From positions 1-13,119 of the forward strand of contig CBDUCN010000128.1 of assembly GCA_965365655.1 (NCBI GenBank): DNA of 13,119 bases. Direction: 5' to 3'. The position numbers were made by a program, and so were the translations under genes. Source of the DNA: JBFHNV01 sp965365655. GTDB taxonomy: Bacteria > Pseudomonadota > Gammaproteobacteria > HK1. Positions 1-6,438 of the stretch are shown here, piece by piece. Under the pieces are notes generated by a model that saw nothing but the letters and a program-made list of their open reading frames with translations, searched no databases and was not told where the DNA came from. Numbering within the stretch: position 1 is the first letter of the stretch; every line of letters begins with the position of its first letter.

Positions 1-235
1 CGCGTGCGACGCGGCGCGCGCGGCGTCCGCTCACCGGGGGACGGACGCGTGCACGGGGGCAGAGGGCCTCGCGTGCGGCATGACGGCGCGTGACATCTCC
101 CATGGCCGCAATCCTACCGGCGCGTGACGATCCCGTTCCCGGTCGGTGCGCCGCGGGCCCGTCGAATGCCGCGACCGGGGCCGCCCCCGCGAAGGCGGCC
201 GCGCGATCCTGCTCCACGCGATCGCCGGCCGGGTG
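1..235. other. Left-edge non-coding stretch
   Basis: I see no gene I can support here. One minus-strand frame opens at an ATG at 110-112 and stays open to the window edge (37 codons). It has a weak AGGA about 9 nt upstream and could be the start of a neighbouring gene, but its Arg/Ala-rich translation matches no family I know. A plus-strand frame entering from the left stops at 125-127 and could equally be the tail of a gene. An 11-bp direct repeat, CGGCGCGTGAC, occurs at 84-94 and again at 118-128. A stem-loop at 179-200 is listed separately. Confidence 0.5.
179..200 (-). terminator. Candidate stem-loop terminator after pyk
   Basis: GGCCGCC (179-185) and GGCGGCC (194-200) form a perfect 7-bp inverted repeat around an 8-nt loop. 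It lies 35 nt past the pyk stop codon. On the pyk strand the loop contains TTCG, a sequence that favours stable RNA loops. No T-tract follows, so it is not a canonical intrinsic terminator. Its position makes a role in ending or stabilising the pyk transcript plausible but unproven. Confidence 0.3.
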
Positions 236-1696
236 TCAGGTCGGCGCGGCGTCGTCGAGCTTGATCACCCGGATCTGATCGGTGGTGCCCGGACGCTGGT
301 GGTAGCCGGCGGTGATCACGACGAGGTCGCCGGCGTGCAGGTGGGCCAGCTTCCTCGCGGACTCGATCGCGAAGTCGATCTTCTCCCGGTCGCTCAGCGA
401 TTCCGGGCACAGCAGCGGCGTCACGCCCCAGTTCATCGCGAGCCTGCGCGCGGTCAGCGGCAGCGCGGTGACGGCGAGGATCGGACAGTCGGGGCGGTGC
501 TTCGAGATCTGGCGCGACGTGAAGCCGGTGGTGGTGAGGCTGATGATCGCGGCTGCGCCCAGGGTCGCGGCCATCGACACCGCGGCCTGGCTGACCGCGT
601 CGGTGATCACGTTGGCCGGGTTCGGCTGGATGGCCTGCAGGTGGCCGTAGTCGCGCAGATAGGACTCCGCCTTCAGCGACAGCGCGGCCATCGTGGACAC
701 CGCCTCGATCGGGTAGTTCCCCGCCGCCGTCTCGCCGGACAGCATCACCGCGGAGCTGCCGTCGAGGATCGCGTTCGCGACGTCGCTCGCCTCCGCGCGC
801 GTCGGGCGCGGATTGCGCTCCATCGAGTCCAGCATCTGCGTCGCGGTGATCACCGGCTTCCCGCTGTACACGGTCGCGCGGATGATGCGCTTCTGGGTGC
901 CCGGCACGTCCGCGAGCGGCAGCTCCACCCCGAGGTCGCCGCGCGCGACCATGGTGCCGTCGGCGGCGGCGACGATCTCCTCGAGGTTCTCGACCCCGCT
1001 GCGGTTCTCGATCTTGGCGATGATCGGGATGTCGGCGCCGTGCTCGCGCAGGATCGCGCGCATCGACTCGATGTCCTCGCCGCGCTGCACGAAGGAGGCC
1101 GCGATGTAGTCCACCTCGTGCCGCGCCGCGAAGGCCAGCTCCTCGCGCAGCGTGTCCTGCGCGGCCGCGTCTCCGAGACCCAGCAGCAGCTGCGTGCCCG
1201 GGAGGTTGATGCTCTTGCGCTCGCTCAGGACGCCCCCCACCACCACCTTGCACAGCAACGCGTCGGGCTCCTGGCGCAGCACCTCCAGCTCGATGTTGCC
1301 GTCGTCGATCAGGATCCGCTCGGCGGGCAGCACCTCGGTCACGAGGCCCGGGTAGGACACCGACACGCCGCGCGCGTCGCCGTCGCGCGCTGCCGCGTGC
1401 AGGCGGAACTCGTCGCCCGGGTTCAGCGTGACCGGTGCACCGCCGGCCAGCGTGCCGCTCCGGATCTCGATGCCCCTGGTGTCGATCATCGTCGCGATGA
1501 ACACGCCGAGCTCGTCGGCCGCCGCGCGCGCGCGCTCCATGCGCCGCGCGTGGTCCTCGAACTTCCCGTGCGACAGGTTCAGCCGCACGACGTTGGTGCC
1601 GGCCCGGATCATCGCGCGCAGCGTCGCGTCGTCGTCGCAGGCCGGGCCGATGGTGGCGACGATCTTGGTCTTGCGCAGCACGCGGCGCGACGGCAT
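236..1696 (-). CDS. pyk: Pyruvate kinase
   Basis: 486 aa, a normal length for bacterial pyruvate kinase, which converts phosphoenolpyruvate and ADP to pyruvate and ATP in the last step of glycolysis (cytosolic, usually a tetramer). Visible family signatures are R38/N40/S42 in VVRLNLSHG, D72-T73, the active-site signature IIAKIENRSGVENL with K228 and E230, the metal-binding D254 in ARGDLG, and T286 in ITATQML. The barrel and B-domain regions are complete and the C-terminal domain ends at IRVIKLDDAAPT. E77 in GIEIR corresponds to the Glu found in K+-dependent enzymes, while the usual Pro before it is Ile76. I chose the ATG at 1694-1696 because AGAGGA lies 8 nt upstream. An in-frame ATG 18 nt earlier (1712-1714) lacks a good SD. 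The gene lies 23 nt after the Gfo/Idh-type gene on the same strand, so the two are probably co-transcribed. Identity is firm; allosteric type cannot be read. Confidence 0.97.
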   Translation of the reverse strand: MPSRRVLRKTKIVATIGPACDDDATLRAMIRAGTNVVRLNLSHGKFEDHARRMERARAAADELGVFIATMIDTRGIEIRSGTLAGGAPVTLNPGDEFRLHAAARDGDARGVSVSYPGLVTEVLPAERILIDDGNIELEVLRQEPDALLCKVVVGGVLSERKSINLPGTQLLLGLGDAAAQDTLREELAFAARHEVDYIAASFVQRGEDIESMRAILREHGADIPIIAKIENRSGVENLEEIVAAADGTMVARGDLGVELPLADVPGTQKRIIRATVYSGKPVITATQMLDSMERNPRPTRAEASDVANAILDGSSAVMLSGETAAGNYPIEAVSTMAALSLKAESYLRDYGHLQAIQPNPANVITDAVSQAAVSMAATLGAAAIISLTTTGFTSRQISKHRPDCPILAVTALPLTARRLAMNWGVTPLLCPESLSDREKIDFAIESARKLAHLHAGDLVVITAGYHQRPGTTDQIRVIKLDDAAPT

Positions 1697-1719
1697 GGGC
1701 GGGTTCCTCTGCATCGGTT

Positions 1720-2691
1720 TCAGGCCGCGCGGCCTTCCAGCATCGCCTCGATCAGCGCCTGCACGGACAGCGCGGCGGCGAAGTCCGGCATGCCGTGCGC
1801 GTCGCCGGCGACCGCCCGCGCGGCGTTCGCGAGCTGCCGCTCGTAGCCGGCCTCGCGCGGATCCGCGACGTCGGCGAGATCGGCCTGCCACTCGCCGCCG
1901 TCGCTGCGCTGCAGGCGGTTCCAGTCCAGCACCCGGCACGATGCGCGGGTGCCGTAGAGGGTGAACTCCACCCGGTCGGGGCCGGTACCGCCGACGCTGC
2001 CGGTGACGGTCACCGGCACGCCGCCGGCGGTGAGCGCCGCCTGCAGGTGCGTCTCCGCGCCGTCGCCCGGCGGGAAGCGCGCGAAGCTGCGCTCGAGCGT
2101 CGCGGGGCCGAGCAGCCGCTCGGTGAGGTAGATCCAGTGCGACAGCACCTCGCGCGTGAAGCCGCCCTCGGCACGCCGCGAGAGCCAGGACGCGGCGTCC
2201 ATCTGCCACTCCCGGGGCCACTGCGAGAAGTGCACGATGATGTCGACGCCGGTCGGCTCGCCGAGGGTCCCGGCGGCCTGCGACTCCTCGATCGCGGCCG
2301 TGGCCACGGCGGAGGCCAGCGAGAAGTTGACGATGTTCACGACCCCGGCGGCCCGCGCGGCGTCCGCGAGCTCGCGGCTCTGCGCGACGTCCACGCCCAG
2401 CGGCTTCTCGCAGTACACCGCCTTGCCGGCGGCGATCGCCGCCAGCGCGTGCTCGCGGTGGGCGAGCGGCGGGCTCGCGACGTACACCACCCGGGTTCCG
2501 GGATCGCCGATGGCCGCCGCGGCGCTGTCGGCGATGCGCAGCGACGGGTACAGCTCGGTGGTGCGCCGGCACGCGTGCGGGTCCGGGTCCCACGCGACGA
2601 CGGCGTCGAAGCCCGGGTAGCTCGCCATGTTGCGAAGCATTCTCTGGCCCATCACGCCGAGGCCGATCACCGTCGTCTCATGGTTGTCCAC
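1720..2691 (-). CDS. Gfo/Idh/MocA family NAD(P)-dependent oxidoreductase
   Basis: 323 aa from a GTG start at 2689-2691, preceded by GGGGAGAG about 8 nt upstream. A longer frame reaches 2931, but its extra 80 residues are low-complexity and run through the intergenic palindrome, so I exclude them. The N-terminus is a Rossmann fold with GLGVMG (residues 10-15) and an acidic W-D-P at the end of beta-2. VYVASPPLAHREHALAA and YCEKPLG (K96, the family's catalytic-type Lys) follow. The C-terminal half fits the mixed alpha/beta substrate domain, with a likely active-site His185 in EVLSHWIY. Members oxidise or reduce sugars, cyclitols and other hydroxy or keto compounds with NAD(P); the substrate here cannot be read. 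It sits directly upstream of pyk on the same strand, which suggests a carbohydrate-linked role, but this is inference. Confidence 0.9.
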   Translation of the reverse strand: MDNHETTVIGLGVMGQRMLRNMASYPGFDAVVAWDPDPHACRRTTELYPSLRIADSAAAAIGDPGTRVVYVASPPLAHREHALAAIAAGKAVYCEKPLGVDVAQSRELADAARAAGVVNIVNFSLASAVATAAIEESQAAGTLGEPTGVDIIVHFSQWPREWQMDAASWLSRRAEGGFTREVLSHWIYLTERLLGPATLERSFARFPPGDGAETHLQAALTAGGVPVTVTGSVGGTGPDRVEFTLYGTRASCRVLDWNRLQRSDGGEWQADLADVADPREAGYERQLANAARAVAGDAHGMPDFAAALSVQALIEAMLEGRAA

Positions 2692-2929
2692 GTGCCGTTC
2701 TCTCCCCGATGGCTGCTTCCCCCGCCGCACGGCGGCCCGGGAAACGCCAGATGGTAGCGAGGAGGAGGGGTCAAGTCTTGACCCCTTCTGCCTTCCGCCC
2801 TCCGCGGTGAGCCCTTCTGCGGGCCCCTTCCCGCCTGCCGGGGTTGGTCCGGATTGCGCCGGATCAAGAACGCGGCCGTCGGGCCGAGCAGAATGCGGGG
2901 AGCGGATCCGCACGTTCGGAGGTTGTGAC
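2692..2929. other. Divergent intergenic region between the Gfo/Idh-type and DUF1847-type genes
   Basis: This 238-bp gap must hold the promoters for both directions, but I see no convincing -35/-10 pair. It contains the palindromic element at 2763-2789 (separate entry). Beyond it is a pyrimidine-rich stretch in which CCCTTCTG recurs (2783-2790 and 2812-2819), and a weaker GCGGG/CCCGC inverted repeat (2819-2823 and 2830-2834). Plus- and minus-strand frames cross the region but look like low-complexity read-through. Confidence 0.6.
2763..2789. repeat. Palindromic element GGGGTCAAG-T-CTTGACCCC
   Basis: The 19-nt core (2767-2785) is a perfect inverted repeat, 9 nt + 1 + 9 nt. It extends to 13-nt arms (2763-2789) with one G-T mismatch. 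Sequences of the ggggtcaagtcttgacccc type are, from memory, common dispersed palindromes in proteobacterial genomes and occur near REP-associated (IS200-like) transposases, so a small mobile or REP-like element is one reading. The other is an operator for one of the two divergent genes. Only one copy is visible in this window. Confidence 0.75.
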
Positions 2930-3670
2930 ATGCCCAGACCCGATAAGCCCGAGGCCGCCGAGGTCGCGCGCGAGGGCCGCTACCACGACCCCGGCTGCGC
3001 GTACTGCCCGCCGTCGGTGCGCGCGTGCCGCGAGGGCGAGGGCGACGCGCGGGGGCCCGGCTACTGCCCGTCGAAGGTCGCGCCGGAGCAGATCGAGGCC
3101 GCCGCGGAGCGATATGCGGACCCGTTCGTGCTGCGCGTCGCGCAGGAGTCGGCGCGCGTGGAGAGCGAGGGCTACTGCCGCTGGACGCGGGTGGAGGAGG
3201 TCTGCCAGTTCGCGCGCAAGATGGGCTTCACCCGCATCGGCATCGCGAGCTGCATCAGCTTCCTGGATCTCACCAACGTGATGAGCCGCATCCTGGAGAG
3301 CCACGGCTTCGAGGTCGTGTCGGCGGCGTGCAAGAACGGCGGCGTGCCCAAGGAGGACATCGGCCTCGAGGACGCCGAGAAGATCCGCCCGGGCGGGCAC
3401 GAGTCGATGTGCAACCCGGTCTCGCAGGCGGAGCTGCTGAACCACGCCGGCTGCGAGCTGAACGTGATCATGGGGCTGTGCGTGGGCCACGACAGCCTGT
3501 TCACGATGCACTCGAAGGGGCTGGTGACCACGCTCGTCGCGAAGGACCGGGTGCTGGCCCACAACCCGGTGGGCGCGCTGAACCTGGCGGACTCGTACTT
3601 CAGCCGCGTGTGGGGTCCGCAGCGTCCGCAGAAGACGCCCAAGCTGCCGCGCGAAGGGCGGCGGCGCTGA
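2930..3670 (+). CDS. DUF1847-like cysteine-rich protein (putative metal binding)
   Basis: 246 aa; the ATG at 2930 follows GGAGG at 2918-2922. I recognise the conserved architecture of the DUF1847 family, whose biochemical role I do not know to be established. Eleven cysteines are present. The N-terminal cluster is C23-x2-C26-x6-C33-x12-C46; the others are C83, C92, C108, C134, C161, C175 and C184. Strongly conserved-looking blocks are GYCRWTRVEE (81-90), GIASCISF (104-111), CKNGGVPKEDIG (134-145), ESMCNPVSQAELLN (158-171), LCVGHDSLF (183-191) and the lysine- and His-containing VAKDRVLAHNPVGAL (203-217). The Cys spacing suggests a zinc or iron-sulfur site, which is inference. No signal peptide or membrane segment is visible, so it is probably cytosolic. 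The stop codon lies in the loop of an 8-bp hairpin. The next gene starts 41 nt downstream and may be co-transcribed. Confidence 0.87.
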   Translation: MPRPDKPEAAEVAREGRYHDPGCAYCPPSVRACREGEGDARGPGYCPSKVAPEQIEAAAERYADPFVLRVAQESARVESEGYCRWTRVEEVCQFARKMGFTRIGIASCISFLDLTNVMSRILESHGFEVVSAACKNGGVPKEDIGLEDAEKIRPGGHESMCNPVSQAELLNHAGCELNVIMGLCVGHDSLFTMHSKGLVTTLVAKDRVLAHNPVGALNLADSYFSRVWGPQRPQKTPKLPREGRRR

Positions 3671-3678
3671 GCGCCGCC
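3660..3678 (+). promoter_or_regulatory. Hairpin with the stop codon in its loop
   Basis: GGCGGCGCT-G-AGCGCCGCC is a perfect 9+1+9 inverted repeat. As RNA the best fold is an 8-bp all-GC stem (3660-3667 with 3671-3678) whose 3-nt loop is exactly the UGA stop (3668-3670) of the DUF1847-like gene. No T-tract follows, so it is not a classical terminator. It could act on mRNA stability, on termination of translation, or on relative expression of the downstream small gene. Confidence 0.55.
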
Positions 3679-3711
3679 TGACGCGGCGCGCGCAACCGGA
3701 GGCATACGGCG

Positions 3712-4020
3712 ATGGCAGACGACGACGAGATTGGCTCGCCCGAGGTCGGGGCGTGGTACCGCGACAGCCGCGGGCGGCGCTTCGAGGTCGTGGCCTTCGA
3801 CGAGGACACCGCGCTCGTCGAGGTGCAGTACTTCGACGGCGACGTGAGCGAGCTGGAGCTCGATGTGTGGCGGCAGACGGTGATCGAGCAGATCGCCGCG
3901 CCCGAGGACTGGACCGGCCCGTTCGACGACCTCGAGGCCGACGACCTCGGCGACACCGAGCAGCCGAGGCGCCCCGAGGACTGGGACGGGCCCTGGAACG
4001 AGCTGGACCGCGAGGAGTAG
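3712..4020 (+). CDS. Small acidic DUF6763-like protein
   Basis: 102 aa, starting at an ATG with GGAGG at 3698-3702 (9-nt spacing). I recognise it as resembling the DUF6763 family, small acidic proteins I associate with Gammaproteobacteria; no function is known to me. It begins with a GAWYRDSRGRRFEVVAFDED segment (13-32), then LVEVQYFDGDVSELELD (35-51), resembling a small beta-barrel-like fold. The tail carries a duplicated motif, PEDWTGPFDDLE (64-75) and PEDWDGPWNELD (88-99). Asp and Glu dominate, so the protein is strongly anionic. It has no cysteines, signal peptide or membrane segment. It sits on the same strand as the DUF1847-like gene with a 41-nt gap. Family assignment is from memory of the conserved YFDGD and EDWTGP motifs. 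Confidence 0.85.
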   Translation: MADDDEIGSPEVGAWYRDSRGRRFEVVAFDEDTALVEVQYFDGDVSELELDVWRQTVIEQIAAPEDWTGPFDDLEADDLGDTEQPRRPEDWDGPWNELDREE

Positions 4021-4028
4021 CGGGCCTG

Positions 4029-4085
4029 CCGGCACGGCCCCGTGCCGGACGACGACACGTGGCGTGCGGCACGCCGCCCGGGCGG
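4029..4085. terminator. Cluster of GC-rich hairpins between convergent genes
   Basis: Three inverted repeats lie in the gap between the plus-strand DUF6763-like gene and the minus-strand aminotransferase gene. They are CCGGCACG-GCCC-CGTGCCGG (4029-4048, 8-bp stem with tetraloop), GGCGTGC-G-GCACGCC (4061-4075) and the palindrome CCGCCCGGGCGG (4074-4085). The first is the most terminator-like, starting 8 nt past the plus-strand stop codon, but no T-tract follows on either strand. A bidirectional, Rho-assisted or processing hairpin is a reasonable inference from its position. Confidence 0.45.
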
Positions 4086-4126
4086 TCGGGTCCGGGCGGG
4101 CGCCGCGCGCAGCGATTTCCAGGCTT

Positions 4127-5329
4127 TCAGGGCGGGTACAGCGCCTCGATGCGGTCGAACGCCGTGTCGATGGCCGCCTCGTCCACGCAGAAGGCCATGC
4201 GCACGTGCTGCGCGCCGGCGGCGCCGAACGCGGCGCCGGGCGTCACCGAGACCCGCGCCGTGTCCAGCAGGTGGCTCGCGAAGTCCGTGCCGTTCGGGGG
4301 CGCGACGCGCACGCGCGGGAACACGTAGTACGCGCCCTCGGGCCGCACGTAGCCGAACACGTGCGGCACGCGGTCCAGGCGCGCGCAGATCAGGTCCCGG
4401 CGCCGCGCGAGCACCGCCTCGAACTCGCGCACGTGCTCGGCGCTGCCGGCGAGGGCGGCGATGCCGGCCGCCTGCGACGGCCGCGGCGCGCAGATGAGCG
4501 TCGCGTCGTGCACCTTGAGCACCTCGCGCTTGAGCGCCGCCGGCATGATCGCGTAGCCGAGGCGCCAGCCGCTCATCGCGTGCGCCTTGGAGAAGGTGTA
4601 CAGGTAGACCACGGTGTCGGCGAGCTCCGGCGCCGCGGCGAGGTTGAAGCGCCGCGCGTGGTTCTCGTAGCAGAAGTCCCCGTAGGGATCGTCGAGCAGG
4701 ATGCGCACGCCGTGCGCCTGCGCGATGGCGCCGGCGCGGCGCAGCGCCTGCTCCGGGAAGATGCGCCCGGTCGGGTTGGACGGGCTGACCAGGATGATCG
4801 CGCGAGTGCGCGGCCCGATGAGCCCGGGCAGCGCGTCCACGTCCAGCGTCCAGCCGGCCGCCTCGTCCAGCGTCCAGTGCACCGGCACGCCGCCGCACAG
4901 GCGGATCTGCTGCACGTGGGACGCGAAGCCCGGGTCGGTGACGATCACCTCGTCGCCGGGGTCCACCAGCGTGTGCAGCAGCGCGTTGACGCCCTGCATG
5001 TTGCCGGCCGTCACGAGCACGTCGTCGTCGGGGTCCGCCGCGATCCCGGTCACCCGCGCGTGGCGCTCGGCGGCGAGACGCCGCAGCTCGGGCAGGCCGT
5101 CGGGCAGCGCGTACTTGCCGAGATCCGGGTCGTCGTCCAGCGCCGCCTTCACCGCTGCGCGCACGTGCTCCGGCGTGCGGAACGACGGCAGCCCCCAGGC
5201 CAGCGACACCGCGCCCGGCACCTTCGCGGCGCGCATCGCCATCTGCTTGATCGCCGACAGCTCGATACCCGCGACGGTGCGCGACACGCCGCCCGGCGCG
5301 CGCGCGGCGCGGCTCTCCCCGGCGCTCAT
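4127..5329 (-). CDS. PLP-dependent class I/II aminotransferase
   Basis: 400 aa, the usual length for fold-type I aminotransferases (pyridoxal phosphate-dependent, cytosolic dimers). Key residues are visible: the SNPTG block with N185, D213 and Y216 in LLDDPYGDF (PLP ring contacts), the Schiff-base lysine K248 in YTFSKAHAMSGWRLG with R256 in the same block, and R377 near the C-terminus, the expected carboxylate-binding Arg. GKYALPDGLPELR (71-83) is the typical substrate-site loop. The start ATG (5327-5329) overlaps the TGA of the upstream amino acid dehydrogenase as ATGA, which implies translational coupling. It is the last gene of the five-gene operon. The context suggests that it deaminates branched-chain or related amino acids to feed the 2-oxoacid dehydrogenase, but substrate specificity cannot be read from the sequence; aspartate or aromatic amino acids are alternatives. 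Confidence 0.93.
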   Translation of the reverse strand: MSAGESRAARAPGGVSRTVAGIELSAIKQMAMRAAKVPGAVSLAWGLPSFRTPEHVRAAVKAALDDDPDLGKYALPDGLPELRRLAAERHARVTGIAADPDDDVLVTAGNMQGVNALLHTLVDPGDEVIVTDPGFASHVQQIRLCGGVPVHWTLDEAAGWTLDVDALPGLIGPRTRAIILVSPSNPTGRIFPEQALRRAGAIAQAHGVRILLDDPYGDFCYENHARRFNLAAAPELADTVVYLYTFSKAHAMSGWRLGYAIMPAALKREVLKVHDATLICAPRPSQAAGIAALAGSAEHVREFEAVLARRRDLICARLDRVPHVFGYVRPEGAYYVFPRVRVAPPNGTDFASHLLDTARVSVTPGAAFGAAGAQHVRMAFCVDEAAIDTAFDRIEALYPP

Positions 5330-6438
5330 CGCGTGAGCGCCATCGCGCGGCGCACGCGCTCGCCGGCCATCGCGACCGCGGCGTCGCGCGGCGGCACGCC
5401 GTCGCGTTCCGATCGCGACAGCACCTGCTCGACGTTCTCGCCGATGCGCTCGCGGATGGTGTCGAAGGCCTGCCGGCGGGTACCGCCGCGGTACTCCACC
5501 GCGGCACAGATCACGCCGCCCGCGTTGGCGATGAAGTCCGGCAGGCACAGCACGCCGCGGGCGTGCAGCGCGCGCTCGGCGGCCTCGGTGACCGCGATGT
5601 TGGCGCCCTGCGCGACGAGCCGCGCGTCGAGCAGGTGCTGGTTGTCCTCGCGCAGCACGTCGGGGCGCGCCGCCGGGATCCAGATCTCGCACGCGATGCC
5701 GATCACCGCGTCGCGCTCGAGCTTCTCGCCGCCGGGATGGTCGATGACGCGCCCGCCGCCGGCCTTGACGCGCACGAGCGCCTCCACGTCCAGGCCGTTC
5801 GGGTCGTGCACCGCGCCGGTGGAGTCCGAGGCCGCGATCAGCCGCGCGCCGCGTTCGACGAGGAAGCGCGCGGCGTGGCGGCCCACGGAGCCGAAGCCCT
5901 GCACGACCACCCGCGCGCCGTCCAGCGGCATGTCCACGTGCCGGCGCGCGACCTCCACCGCCTCGGCCAGGCCGAAGCCGGTGGCGCCGATCGTGTCCAG
6001 CGGGATGCCGCCGATCTCCGGCGGCAGGCCCACCGCGCGCCCGATCTCGTCGCGCACCCACGCCATGCAGCGCTCGTCGGTGCCCATGTCGGGGCCCGGG
6101 ATGTAGCCGCGCAGGTCGGCGATCGCGCGTGCGAACGCGCGCATCAGTCGTTCCTTGCCGCCGGCGTCCATTCCCGGGTCGCCGACGATCACGGCCTTGC
6201 CGCCGCCGTGGGGCAGGCTGGCGGCGGCGTTCTTGAACGTCATCGCGCGCGCGAGGCGGAAGCACTCGGCGAGGCCCACGTCGGGCGCCATGCGCACGCC
6301 GCCGATCGCGGGGCCGCAGGCGACGTTGTCCACCACGACGATGGCGCGCAGCCCGTGCCGGGCATCGTGCAGGTGCACCACCTGTCGCGGTCCCAGCTCG
6401 TCGGCGAACTGGAAGGGGTCGCTGGTCTGTGCGCTCAT
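5326..6438 (-). CDS. Glu/Leu/Phe/Val dehydrogenase family, probably Leu/Val-type
   Basis: 370 aa. The family catalyses NAD(P)-dependent reversible oxidative deamination of an amino acid to a 2-oxo acid and ammonia. The N-terminal catalytic domain has GPAIGGVRM (42-50), K69 in MTFKNAAA, the catalytic K81 in PHGGGKAVIVGD, and D117 in GPDMGT. By recollection the spacing matches leucine dehydrogenases (K68/K80/D115 in Bacillus). The C-terminal Rossmann domain has GFGSVG (181-186), then QGANIAVT (277-284) and DFIANAGGVICAAVEY (301-316). At 370 aa it is nearer to Leu/Val/Phe dehydrogenases than to the longer (more than 410 aa) glutamate dehydrogenases. The ATG (6436-6438) overlaps the E2 stop as ATGA. 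Position in a 2-oxoacid dehydrogenase operon supports branched-chain amino acids as substrates (inference). Confidence 0.92.
   Translation of the reverse strand: MSAQTSDPFQFADELGPRQVVHLHDARHGLRAIVVVDNVACGPAIGGVRMAPDVGLAECFRLARAMTFKNAAASLPHGGGKAVIVGDPGMDAGGKERLMRAFARAIADLRGYIPGPDMGTDERCMAWVRDEIGRAVGLPPEIGGIPLDTIGATGFGLAEAVEVARRHVDMPLDGARVVVQGFGSVGRHAARFLVERGARLIAASDSTGAVHDPNGLDVEALVRVKAGGGRVIDHPGGEKLERDAVIGIACEIWIPAARPDVLREDNQHLLDARLVAQGANIAVTEAAERALHARGVLCLPDFIANAGGVICAAVEYRGGTRRQAFDTIRERIGENVEQVLSRSERDGVPPRDAAVAMAGERVRRAMALTR

Noticed and set aside
146..1846. Long plus-strand frame of 566 codons antisense to pyk
   Set aside because: It is rich in Arg, Ala and His with no domain signature, typical of an antisense frame in GC-rich DNA. 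The minus strand carries an unmistakable pyruvate kinase.
2627..2929. 101-codon N-terminal extension of the DUF1847-like gene
   Set aside because: It overlaps the divergent gene and intergenic palindrome and lacks conserved sequence. GGAGG precedes the ATG at 2930.
2692..2931. 80-codon N-terminal extension of the Gfo/Idh-type oxidoreductase
   Set aside because: The extension is low-complexity, crosses the palindrome and overlaps the DUF1847 SD and start. The GTG at 2689-2691 has a proper SD and puts the Rossmann GxGxxG at residue 10.
4064..6106. Long plus-strand frame antisense to the aminotransferase and amino acid dehydrogenase
   Set aside because: It is an Arg/His/Ala-rich shadow with no recognisable motif, and both minus-strand genes have intact active sites.
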